From: Rutpela maculata
Lineage: Eukaryota > Arthropoda > Insecta > Coleoptera > Cerambycidae
Assembly: GCA_936432065.2 (NCBI GenBank)
Contig: OW386293.2
Coordinates: forward strand, 42,689,923-42,753,922
Length of the DNA stretch: 64,000 nt
Reading direction: 5' to 3'
Part shown: piece after piece, positions 55,026 to 64,000 of the stretch
Numbering within the stretch: position 1 is the stretch's first letter
How the letters are laid out: the number at the start of each line of letters is the position of its first letter
Notes under the pieces: generated by a model
Seen by the model: the letters and a program-made list of their open reading frames with translations, nothing else
Databases searched by the model: none
What the model was told of the DNA's origin: nothing
Program-made: the position numbers and the translations under genes

Positions 55026-55106
55026 CTTACCTGAACATTATTGAGATTCTGATCAATATCTACTAGTAATTATTTGTAAATTAAAAACATCTAAAAGCGT
55101 GCATAT
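55026..55106 (-). other. 3' flank of IR-3 with donor-like site
   Basis: The minus strand reads TGTTCAG|GTAAGAATATTGAAGA from about 55037, 74 nt after the stop codon, matching the flanks of IR-1 and IR-2. Confidence 0.45.
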
Positions 55107-56987
55107 TCAGTTCAAATGCATTTTGTAAAATACAATTTCGCCTATAAAAGCTAAAATAGAAACAGAACACCCCAAAACAAACATGTGAATTATAGATATC
55201 AAGTGAGTGAATTTGATATTATTGCTGTCAGTATCCTCACTCTTAATAACATTTTGAGTATTGTAGTTCTTCGTGATATCATTTTCCCACTTGGATATGA
55301 AACCTGCCTCAAAAATTCGATGAATAGTTTTGTCAAATAAATTGCGAAGTGGATAATCTTTTGCCATTATCATGGTTGTGATTAAACTTGCAACGCGTTC
55401 CGTTATGCAGTGTATGGAATATGCTTTATTGGAGAGGGTGTTAAGTATGTCTTTGAAATATTCGGAAACACAGACAGCAGCGTTGCCAGTAATGGCAACT
55501 TCTTCTACACACTCTTCAAGTCTGTAGCAATTTATCCACTTTCCTAGAATCAAATTTTTAGATACACCATGTATATCTTCATCATCATCATTCCAGAAGA
55601 ACCTTATGGCAATGGGATGGAAGTAAGTCTTTAAATTGTATTCATATATACTCTTCATTGTGTTGTACTTCTGCACATACTTCGGCGCGGAAATTATGCT
55701 GGTCAGAGAGCTGTTGTATGCTAGAGTTAAAGTAAATCCATATACAATTAATAGCCCAATAACGCACCTAACTGTAGAGGATCTAGGTAATTTAATAGAA
55801 AACTGTAACAGTATTCCAAAATTATTAAAAAATGTTATGGCTAAACTTCTGTAAGATGCGACTTCATTTTCACTGTACAAGCTTAAAAGCCAAATAATAG
55901 CAGACACTAACAAGTAAACGAGAATAATTAAAATCCAGACGTGAACTTGGAAAATGTTATCCATTCTATGAAACCCAACTGCTACAAGCACATAAGGTAC
56001 GCACCATACTAACTCATGCCGTATATACGAGCAACTAAAATCAAGGTATTTAATTCTGAGAGGAGTTAAACCGTACCCACCTATCAAAATATCAAGTGAG
56101 TTGTTCATTAAAAGAATCGCGTCTCCAGATGCGGTTCCATTTTCATAAAGATCTCCCCTAACTTTATTGCGGGCGTAATCAATGTTTAAGTTTAAAGTAG
56201 CCGCCATCATGTTTAATAAATTTATTTCTAACCCTTGACTTTTAAAATAGTTTGACAATTGGAAACCGTCTTGTCCGTTGATGACGTAAGGTGGCCACTC
56301 TTCATAATGAACTTTAATCGTGCAGTTATTCATTTGTTTTGGCATTTTTTCCTCAAACCAAGATCTGTTGTTTTTGAATGTACCAAACGAGCAGTGGTTT
56401 ATTAGCCGTGTGTTATAAAAATTATTCCCGCAACTTTTATCTTCGTAAGGGTACCAGGAATAAACTGAATAATTCGTAGTGCTTCTTTTACTCCTCAACA
56501 ATACTGCTACGTTGACGACATTTTCTCCCCAAAGATGTTTTATGACATTAATGGCAACACTTCTGGGTGTTTTAAAAATTGTTAATGAATATATCAGAAA
56601 TCTAGCACGAGCATTCCAAGACAAAAATTTCTTTAACATGCTTATGTGAGCTGAAATTTCATTTGAATTTTTGATTTGTATAATATAACTTTGTGTTTTG
56701 GGGGTCCATTCGAGTACACGATTGATCGTATTCAAGGTTTTTACTATTAAACTCCCGCGATTTTTCTCTGCGAGTGTTCTGATTATTAGTTGGGTAACTG
56801 AATCAGCTCCTGCTTCTGTGACAGGAAGAGAAAAAGTAAAATAGTCTGTAAGAAATTGTTCACGTGCTTCTATTACACACTTACTTAAAGAAAGATTTGA
56901 TTCAGTTTCATCTCCTAGAATTGGGCCCAGTTTTGATTCAACAAACGTATCCTGCAGAAGTATGAGAGTTATGAAAATTGTCCACAT
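55107..56987 (-). CDS. Ionotropic receptor IR-3 (divergent, intronless)
   Basis: A 626-residue paralogue of IR-2 in opposite orientation. The start MWTIFITLILLQDTFVES aligns with the other two; an upstream in-frame ATG at 57029 would add 14 residues and spoil the signal peptide. S1 starts at NNCTIKVHYEEWPPYVI and keeps the arginine in LTPLRIKYLDFS. TM1 is VHVWILIILVYLLVSAIIWLL; the pore region is FFNNFGILLQFSIKLP; TM2 is VIGLLIVYGFTLTLAYNSSL with the glycine codon that is TAA in IR-1. TM3 is HLISIIHMFVLGCSVSILAFI. The N-terminal region is several residues shorter than in IR-2 (ITFFIP replaced by FTFSLP). No break is seen; it is the most diverged of the three. Confidence 0.93.
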   Translation of the reverse strand: MWTIFITLILLQDTFVESKLGPILGDETESNLSLSKCVIEAREQFLTDYFTFSLPVTEAGADSVTQLIIRTLAEKNRGSLIVKTLNTINRVLEWTPKTQSYIIQIKNSNEISAHISMLKKFLSWNARARFLIYSLTIFKTPRSVAINVIKHLWGENVVNVAVLLRSKRSTTNYSVYSWYPYEDKSCGNNFYNTRLINHCSFGTFKNNRSWFEEKMPKQMNNCTIKVHYEEWPPYVINGQDGFQLSNYFKSQGLEINLLNMMAATLNLNIDYARNKVRGDLYENGTASGDAILLMNNSLDILIGGYGLTPLRIKYLDFSCSYIRHELVWCVPYVLVAVGFHRMDNIFQVHVWILIILVYLLVSAIIWLLSLYSENEVASYRSLAITFFNNFGILLQFSIKLPRSSTVRCVIGLLIVYGFTLTLAYNSSLTSIISAPKYVQKYNTMKSIYEYNLKTYFHPIAIRFFWNDDDEDIHGVSKNLILGKWINCYRLEECVEEVAITGNAAVCVSEYFKDILNTLSNKAYSIHCITERVASLITTMIMAKDYPLRNLFDKTIHRIFEAGFISKWENDITKNYNTQNVIKSEDTDSNNIKFTHLISIIHMFVLGCSVSILAFIGEIVFYKMHLN

Positions 56988-57089
56988 TTCATATCTTCTT
57001 AGGTGACGTGTTTTATGACACCTTTGCATTACTACCCAAATCCTTTTCAGTAAACTATTCTATGTCGGAAAGGATATGTATTACAAAGT

Positions 57090-57155
57090 GGGAAATTTGT
57101 CATTTTTATAATGGTATTGTAACTGTGATATGCATTTGAACTGAAGCGAGTAAGT
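57090..57155 (-). promoter_or_regulatory. Conserved upstream block of IR-3
   Basis: On the minus strand CAAATGCATATCACAGTTACAATACC then ATTATAAAAATGACAAATT parallels the IR-1/IR-2 block; TATAAAA is a good TATA box ~110 nt before the start. The other features of the block (TACATTTAAGTAAACATG) are lost. Confidence 0.5.
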
Positions 57156-57244
57156 TTGTGGAAAAATTGGAATATAAGATGACACTGATTTATATTTACT
57201 TTAATGTACTTGTATATATTGCATTTTATAAAAGTTTCTATTTC

Positions 57245-57700
57245 CTTTTTTGATTAAATTTCATGTTATAGATTCATTTTCTTGATTATTTATGTTTGTT
57301 GTGTATTTTACCACTGTAAAAAATATTTAAGAACTTGATGAAATAAACCTCTGTGTCAGTAGGATCAGACAGAGGCTGGTTTTTAATACTTCTGTTACAA
57401 AAAGTCTCACACCTAAAAATATATAAACTGAAACAAGAATGTTAAATCATAACGACAAAAATTGAAGGCAGTTAACGTTTCGAAAAATATTTCTTTATTT
57501 TAATTTTTAATTTTTATCATTCAACATTGTTTCAGTTTACATATTTTTAGGTGTGAGACTTTTTGTAATAGAAGTATTAAAAACCTGTCTGATCCTTTTG
57601 ACACAGAGGCTTATTTCATCAAATTTATAAATATTTTTTACAGTGGCAAAATATTCAACAAACATAAGAAATCATGTATATGCCACAAATAATAAATTAT
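57245..57700. mobile_element. Fold-back MITE, arms ~200 bp
   Basis: TTATGTTTGTTG, ACTGTAAAAAATATTTA, GATGAAATAA-CCTCTGTGTCA, GGATCAGACAG and CAAAAAGTCTCACACCTAAAAATAT on the left (57290-57430) recur inverted at 57540-57675. The loop is near 57480. Non-coding; right-arm outer limit approximate. Confidence 0.8.
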
Positions 57701-57749
57701 AAACAATACCTTTTATACATTCATCTTATTATTGGTGTATATACATGCG

Positions 57750-57905
57750 GGCGCGTACGCAGGAATGTGTTCGGGAGGTCAAAGTCAGATCAATTAACTA
57801 ATGAAACATTTCTTTTCTACTTTTTTTATATATTTTTTTTTACGTCTTAGCCTGAGGCAGGGGGGGGGGGCAGTTGCCTCATTTGCTCCCCTGCGTACGC
57901 GCCTG
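57750..57905. mobile_element. Short MITE with GGCGCGTACGCAGG ends
   Basis: GGGCGCGTACGCAGG near 57750 is matched inverted by CCTGCGTACGCGCC ending near 57904. A G-run lies at 57860-57870. The TGTATATA on each side may be a target duplication, but it does not abut both ends exactly. Confidence 0.6.
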
Positions 57906-58391
57906 TATATATGAATATAATGCGTGGACACGAATGTATTTCCTTTTTCCTTTTCTTTTATTTTGTAAGTTGCTATTTTGTATTTTGGATATTCATAACA
58001 TGTGACTAAAGCTAAAACAGCAAACCAATTTAAGACAATCCTACGAAGAACAATTTGGCATATTAGAGGTTCTTCCGTTACATCATTGGACTACCTTCAA
58101 GAATCTTGGATTGAAGGAATTGTGGATTCGTCTAGGTGTTGGAGCTACGATGCGCCAAGTTCTCGTTCATATAGTGACTGAACGAATTGCAATGTGCCAT
58201 GTACTTCCTACTTTACACTTCCCAACTGGGTGAGACTGCACTGGCAAAGTAATTACAAAACGTGCTGGAATGGCAAGTACACCTGAAGCATTCCTCACAA
58301 ACTTCAGAATTCCTCTCACTAACCAGTACATCAACTAGATCACACATTTTAAGGGCCTACTACAATACACATGTATATGTAACATGTTTAA
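57906..58391. other. Unassigned
   Basis: No supported gene; a 70-codon ORF at 58262 runs into the LTR and is fortuitous. Confidence 0.4.
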
Positions 58392-58396
58392 ATGAT

Positions 58397-58561
58397 TGTT
58401 ATATATATTGTTATTTATATACATATAGGTTGCTAGAAAATATGAGAACTGTCAAGTTGAAATTAAATGTATGATTGTATTATATTAAATATATTGAAAT
58501 AGAATCTTATTAAAAGTGAGTACATAAATTCAACTAGCAAGTTGAGAAAGCATACATAATA
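58397..58561 (+). repeat. Ty3/gypsy 5' LTR
   Basis: 165 bp, TGTTATATATATTG to CATACATAATA, with three differences from 60879-61043. The flank is ATGAT (58392-58396). The end is TA, not the usual CA. Confidence 0.9.
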
Positions 58562-58584
58562 AATTGGCGACGAGGATGGGAGTA

Positions 58585-60829
58585 TCATGTTTTTTTGATG
58601 ATATAGTTGTACAGGGTTCTACCTACGAAGAGACATTACAACGACTGGATCAGGTGTTTGCTAGGTTACAAGCAAATGGGTTACATTTAAACAAATCCAA
58701 ATGTAAATTTTTCAAGAGTTCGATTAAATATCTTGGACATGAAATTGATGAGCAGGGGCTACATACGTCACCAGAGAAAATAAAAGCAATCCTGGAGGTT
58801 CCTAGACCCAAAGATGTACAAGAGTTAAGGAAATTTTTAGGATTGGTTAACTACTATCATCAATTTTTACCTAAGTTAGCATCCAAGTTAGCCCTTCTGC
58901 ACTTCTAAGGAAAGATATCAAGTTTATATGGACAAAAGCATGCAATAATATATTCAATGACTTGAAGACAGAACTTACTGGTACTAAAGTGCTTACACAT
59001 TTCGATGTAAAATTGCCTTTACTGCTGGCTACCGATGCAGGACCTAACGGTTTAGGATGTATTTTATCGCATAAATATCCAGATGGGTCCGAAGGACCAA
59101 TTGCTTTTGGTTCACGCTCCTTATCAAAGAGTGAACGGAATTACAGCCAGATTGACAAGGAGGTAACTGCAATTTCTTGGGGACTAAAACGATTCTTTCA
59201 GTATTGCTATGGAAGAAGATTTACATTGACAACCGACAATAAACCCTTATCCGCTATTTTCCACCCACACAAAGGGATGCCAGCCACTTCAGCTACACGT
59301 ATGCTTCATTATGCATAGCGGGGTTCAATTATGATATTCAGTTTCGAAGAACGGAAGATTACGCAAACGTAGATTATTTGTCCAGGTTTCCAACAGAAAC
59401 ACCAGAAGGAAATGATACTTATGACGAGGTAAATGTTGAATCGGTTTTACAATTACAACAACTGGAAACATTACCAATAACCATACGAAAAATACGGACT
59501 GAGACTAGGAAAGATACTGAGCTCAATAAGGTATATATGGCTCTTCAATCAGGAAATAAGTTGCCAGAAGGGTATACAGCTACTGAAATGGAATTAGTAA
59601 ATGGATGTGTATTTAAAGGTATACGTACAGTAATACCAAAATCTTTACGGAGTGATATAATAAAAGAATTGCACAGCGCCCACATTGGTATCGTTAATAT
59701 GAAGGCACTAGCACGTAGTTATGTATGGTGGAAGGGAATTGATCACGATATTGAGCAAGTAGTAAAGAACTGTGCAAATTGTTCAAAAGTTACGAATTCA
59801 CCACCAAAAGTGTATCATCCTTGGGAATTTCCAGAACACCCATGGCAGCGAATCCACATTGATTATTTGGGACCTTTTATGGATACAAATATTTTAGTAA
59901 TAGTAGATGCACACACCAAATGGGTTGAAGCTGTACCGACGAAAAGTATTACTGCTAATGCTACCATACAAATTCTGCGTGACATATTTTCGCATTTTGG
60001 ATTACCGGTAACTCTAGTTTCAGACAATGGTAGTAATTTCAGGTCATTCGAGTTTGAGCAGTTTTTAAAGTCAAATGGAATATACCATAAGTACACTGCA
60101 CCGTACCACCCTGCAAGTAACGGCCAAGCAGAACGTTATGTTCAAGTAGTCAAACAAGGATTACGAAGTATGATGTCTGAACCAGGGGATCTAAAATTTA
60201 AACTCTGCAAATTACTGTTACAATATCATAAAGCACCAAATTCGACAACCGGTATCAGTCCAGCTGAACTAATGTTTAAACGCCCGATTAGGACGAGAAT
60301 AGATTTGGTAAGAAGAGATATCAAAATTAATCATGACAATTGCAATACTGTTACCAATAAATTGCCAAGGGAATTCAACGCAGGCGATTTAGTTCAAGTT
60401 CGATGTTATACCAACAAGAACTGCAAATGGAAATATGGTACTGTATTATCTCGTAAAGGAACACTACATTATGATGTTTTGGTTGGTGGAATCAGACATT
60501 CCCAGCACATAGATCAAATAAGGACCACAGCGGTGCAAGAACAATATCTTCCAAATATAGATACCACTAAAATTTTTAACAGGCCTGATGAAAATTTCCA
60601 AGCAGAAGAGGGCCAACATGAAAAAGTGAGTGATGATATTAAAAATGACACGCCAACCAACTCAGGTACACCAGCCACATTAAAATCAGCTGAGCAAGAA
60701 ACTTTACCGCCATCAACTGTAACAGAACCGATAAAGGCTGCAGATGTTTTGACACAAGGAAAAGAAATGGTAGTGAGACGTTCCACTAGAATTCGAAAAC
60801 CTCCAGTGCGATATGAGTCCGTTATTTAG
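58585..60829 (+). pseudogene. Ty3/gypsy pol remnant: RT end, RNase H, integrase
   Basis: RT resumes at the catalytic box (CFFDDIVVQGSTYEETL), then FRAGMENT-defining KYLGHEID and RKFLGLVNYYHQFLP. A frameshift near 58895 precedes RNase H (LLLATDAGPNGLGCIL, FGSRSLSKSERNYSQIDKE, TTDNKPL), and a second lies near 59315. The integrase frame 59378-60829 is intact for 483 codons: zinc HHCC (HSAHIGIVNMKAL...NCANC), catalytic Asp-Asp-Glu in HIDYLGP, SDNGSNF and NGQAERYV, and a C-terminus ending RRSTRIRKPPVRYESVI. No envelope gene. Without gag, protease and half of RT it cannot move alone, though the integrase ORF survives. Confidence 0.92.
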
Positions 60830-60878
60830 TTTTGGAGTTTTATTGTTAAAAATACTTTTATTTTCCTTATACTAAGAT

Positions 60879-61043
60879 TGTTATATATATTGTTATTTAT
60901 ATACATATAGGTTGCTAGAAAATATGAGAACTGCCAAGTTGAAATAAAATGTATGATTGTATTATATTAAATATATTGAAATAGAATCTTATTAAAAGTG
61001 AGTACATAAATTCAACTAGCAAGTTGAAAAAGCATACATAATA
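60879..61043 (+). repeat. Ty3/gypsy 3' LTR
   Basis: 165 bp, three differences from the 5' LTR (1.8%), followed by ATGAT at 61044-61048. Confidence 0.9.
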
Positions 61044-61048
61044 ATGAT

Positions 61049-61407
61049 GACATCACGCAACTTGATTTTATACAGTTTAGTTACGAAAATGTAGGTGATT
61101 GTCTACAGCCCTCACGTACAACTTCACTGATTCCTCCCAACAACGAACTTGTGCCTAGTTGCTTATGTCTAAAGTGTGCAAGAGATTCATGTTTACGTTT
61201 TTCAAATGTTGCGTTCATGTCATGGCAGAAGTGTAATTTATATTATTGATTGTGTAATAAGTATTCTAATATTGCAACGTAAACTACTGCATCCGCTGTT
61301 TAAAATTATAGATATAAGGAGTCATATATTGCTTTTTGTTATATATTAGTCATGTCATATACATAATCTAGTGATGTCATTGACTTATATATTTTATGTT
61401 ACTTCGT
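61049..61407. other. Unassigned
   Basis: Continuation of the DNA interrupted by the gypsy element; nothing recognised. Confidence 0.4.
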
Positions 61408-61636
61408 CAGTGGCGGCTGGTGAAATTTCAATTTTTTTTCTCGTCTGTGGCACATGGGACCCATACGAAAAAATTTATTTAAAATTCGGTAGCCTCCCCT
61501 GGTCTAGGGACTTCTGTTTATTATTTTTTTTGTCATATACATTTGACTTTTCATAAAAATACAACAACGCGTTTTTGAGTTTATGAAAACATTTTCATTA
61601 TTAACTGAAATACAATTAACTGAAATTTTGTAATTT
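61408..61636. mobile_element. Half of a hAT fold-back MITE
   Basis: Starts CAGTGGCGGCTGGTGAAATTTC and follows the left arm of the 5389-6012 element with ~85% identity and a ~70-bp internal deletion (after CCCATACGAAA). It stops near its palindrome centre at 61636, where LINE sequence begins. The matching right half is not found in the window. Confidence 0.8.
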
Positions 61637-63480
61637 ACAAGACATATACCGCCAACATAAAAAAGAGTATAAAAAACAAATTACAATAGCCAAACAAAAA
61701 TATTTCAACAACCGGATTGACAAAGCAAACAACAAGACTAAAGAAGCATGGTTGATAGTGAATGAGAAACTAGGTAGAATAAGAAAAAGACAAGAAACAA
61801 TCACATTAAGGGATAATGATCAGATAATTACCGATAAGAACATAATTGCGGAAACATTTGCAATATTTTTTACTACAAGTTGCAGTATAGCATTATCAAG
61901 GCATTTTGGCCAGAACCTTTCATTACCATGCACAATTTCAGATTATGTAAATAACACTATGTCAATTAACCCCATTTCCGAAAATGATGTGTATAAGTTA
62001 GTCGCTAACCTAAAAAATAAAAATACTACGGGCAATGACGGAATAAATTCAAAAATTATAAAAATAATTTTCCCTTATATATCTTCTGCACTAACCAGCC
62101 TGATAAACGGCTCTGTTCAATCAGGTATTTTTCCTTAGATAATGAAAACGGCTTTACTTATTCCTCTTCATAAAAAGGGTGATGTTCAAATACCTGACAA
62201 CTATAGACAAATTTCATTACTGACAGAATCCTCTAAAATTTTAGAAAGAATAGTATATAACCTAATAATTTCTTTCATAGAAGACTACAATTTATTAACA
62301 GAATCTCAACACGGTTTCAGATCTAACAAATCTGTAGAAACAGCTTCATACCATCTATTAAATTATGTGTACTCGGAACTTGATCAAGATAAATATGTTA
62401 TATCTTTGTTGTTCGATCTTACGAAAGCTTTCGATAGCGTCAATCCAGATATTCTATTAAAAAAAATGTACAACCTTGGTATAAGAGGTATGATGTTAAA
62501 CTGGATTAGTTCTTACTTGAGTAATAGAAATTTGATTGTAAAAATAGGTCAGCAAACATCCAATCAAGCTGATGTTCTTCTAGGAGTTCCTCAGTGTTGG
62601 GACCATTACTATTTATGCTTTTTATTAATGACCTACCTGAACATATCAGTGTTGGAAAAGTTACAATGTTTGCAGATAATGTCTCAATCACTGCTTCAGA
62701 GGACACTTCAGAGGAACTCCAAACATTAGCTGAACAGGTATGTGATGAATATAGTACATATTGTCAAAGAAATAAGGTTATACTAAATGAACGTAAAACA
62801 GTTTGTCTAAACTTTCAATTAAGAAAAGAACTGCCTGTAAATTTTAACATCCTTGCTATTCCGCTCCCTGTAAATACTAAACTTCTTGGAACATTAATTG
62901 ACTCTGATCTATCATTCCAGTCGCATATAAACCATGTTCGCAACCAATTAAGCAAAGCTTACTTTGCTATACATCAAATTAAACCATATTTAAATTTGCA
63001 AGGCATTTTAATTGTTTACTATGCTTTAGCTTATAGCCACATATCATATAACATTGCCACATGGGGTTCTGCAACAGAAAGTGAAAGGGTTTTTAACTCA
63101 AAAAAGAATCATTAGATTAATCTTTAATTTAGACTGGCTAGAAACTTGTAAATACACTTTTAAAAATAATAAAATTTTAACAGTGCCCTGTATATTTATT
63201 TTAAAAAGTATCACCTTCACGAAAAGAAAATATTGACACTTTCATTAAAGTTAATGAAGGATATGAGCATCACACGAGATATGGATACTACCTACAACTG
63301 CCTAAGCACCGAACTTCTGCATATAAGAAATCCCCACATTATAAGTTTGTTTCTTTATATAATGCTCTACCGCCTGAATATAAAAATATAGAAAATTACA
63401 ACCACTTCAAAAGAGCAGTTAAAACCTTCCTCATTGAAGGAGCATACTATTCTATAAATGAGTTTGTGAAGAGGCCGTAA
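61637..63480 (+). pseudogene. LINE ORF2 (Jockey/CR1-like), 5'-truncated and inactivated
   Basis: Coding begins in the linker (QHKKEYKKQITIAKQKYF) and runs through RT: NKNTTGNDGINSKII (~62015), HKKGDVQIPDNYRQISLL (~62170), DLTKAFDSVN (~62415-62445), a GVPQ box disrupted by a deletion near 62594, then LGPLLFMLFIND. The catalytic FADD reads FADN (~62669). TKLLGTLIDSDLSFQ and the C-terminus FLIEGAYYSINEFVKRP (ends 63480) follow. Breaks: TAG at 62136-62138 and frameshifts near 62594, 63080 and 63230. The same family contributed the scrap at 31680-31853. Confidence 0.9.
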
Positions 63481-63575
63481 ATGACAACGGACTTTATTTT
63501 TATAAGCAGGTTTTTACACTTTATTCTTATAATGAATCGTATGTATGTGTGTATCTGTGTGGATATGCTTATTTA
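63481..63575. other. LINE 3' tail and junction
   Basis: AT-rich with a GTATGTGTGTATCTGTGTG stretch; probably LINE 3' UTR ending where the minus-strand gypsy fragment begins. Confidence 0.4.
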
Positions 63576-64000
63576 TATATATGTATATAAATTGGGGATA
63601 AAGCGCCTATAATATCCGGCTAAGCCTAGAAATGATTTAATTTCTTTTGGATTTTTCGGTTGAGGAAAATTTAGAATAGCGTGAACTTTCGAAGGATTCG
63701 GTTTTACGCCGTCTTTTGTAATGAGATGTCCTAAATAAGCGACTTCCTTGCGGAGAAACTCGCATTTGTCTGGTTGAATTTTGAGGTTGGCTTTTTGAAG
63801 GCGTTTAAAGACTTCAGTTAGACGGGAAATGTGTTCGTGAATTGTAGAAGAGTAAATAATAATATCGTCTATGTAGACGAGACATCGTTCATTTTGAATA
63901 CCTAACAGGATGTTATCCATGAAAAGTTGATGGAGCGTTTTTGAGTCCAAATGGCATTCGCACGAATTCATAATGACCGTTCTCAACTGTGAAAGCAGTC
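63576..64000 (-). pseudogene. Ty3/gypsy reverse transcriptase fragment, leaves the window
   Basis: On the minus strand the window edge reads TAFTVENGHYEFVRMPFGLKN; a small deletion near 63925 shifts the frame, then MDNILLGIQNERCLVYIDDII (catalytic YIDD ~63860), KCEFLRKEVAYLGHLIT and IKSFLGLAGYYRRFIPN follow. This is the middle of RT, of a different Ty3/gypsy lineage from the 58.4-kb element. It ends abruptly near 63580 with no LTR visible. Confidence 0.88.

Larger units (their letters stand above)
58397..61043 (+). mobile_element. Ty3/gypsy retrotransposon with large internal deletion
   Basis: Two 165-bp LTRs, 5-bp target duplication ATGAT (58392-58396, 61044-61048), and a primer-binding site-like TTGGCGACGAGGATGGG at 58564. 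gag, protease and the N-terminal half of RT are missing: coding resumes in mid-RT directly after the primer site. It is 2.65 kb instead of ~5 kb. Confidence 0.93.

Overview
This is a stretch of insect nuclear DNA: AT-rich, gene-poor and dominated by mobile elements in many nested layers. The insect assignment rests on three insect-type ionotropic (chemosensory) receptor genes and on insect-style BEL/Pao, Ty3/gypsy, Jockey/CR1-like, R4/Dong-like, mariner-like, piggyBac, hAT and Helitron elements. I cannot fix the order; a large-genome beetle or hemimetabolous insect would fit. There is no prokaryotic or viral genome organisation and no CRISPR array.

Host genes: three closely related, intronless, divergent ionotropic receptors (IRs) form a dispersed cluster: IR-1 (+, 22.5-24.4 kb), IR-2 (+, 40.5-42.4 kb) and IR-3 (-, 55.1-57.0 kb). 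All share a conserved block upstream and a conserved CAG|GTAAG motif downstream. IR-2 and IR-3 look intact. IR-1 is open for about 629 codons except for one in-frame TAA in membrane segment 2, so it is either a very young pseudogene or a read-through 'pseudo-pseudogene' candidate.

Layout: 0-2 kb, 5' part of a LINE ORF2 (-) and a small MITE. 2-6 kb, inverted-repeat elements and a near-perfect 624-bp hAT-type fold-back with an 8-bp target duplication. 6.8-11.6 kb, a large TACAGGG-ended composite holding a 108-bp satellite, a fold-back and two copies of a hairpin-ended repeat. 12.3-13 kb, a SWIM-finger fragment cut by a head-to-tail Helitron dimer. 15.4-18 kb, a nested fold-back. 18.2-20.7 kb, a dead LINE. 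22-26 kb, IR-1 and a LINE tail. 26.7-27.8 kb, an R4/Dong-like LINE tail inside TAA repeats. 29.3-31.6 kb, a dead mariner-like element in ~470-bp inverted repeats. 31.9-37.8 kb, a complete young BEL/Pao element with a 5-bp target duplication. 38.3-39.7 kb, a piggyBac element with TTAA at both ends. 40-42.5 kb, IR-2. 43-47 kb, a fold-back and a hAT-type element full of nested insertions. 48.7-54.5 kb, two long-inverted-repeat elements, each carrying a broken copy of the same uncharacterised protein family (EADTR ... CDTVS motifs). 55-57 kb, IR-3. 57.2-57.9 kb, two palindromic MITEs. 58.4-61.0 kb, an internally deleted Ty3/gypsy element. 61.4-63.5 kb, a hAT MITE half abutting a dead LINE. 63.6-64 kb, a Ty3/gypsy RT fragment (-) leaving the window.

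The most original candidates are the paired EADTR/CDTVS elements, the repeat family whose two ends are mirror-image hairpins, the single-stop IR-1, and the shared donor-like site after all three IR stops. All boundaries and similarities were read by eye; no database search or alignment was run.
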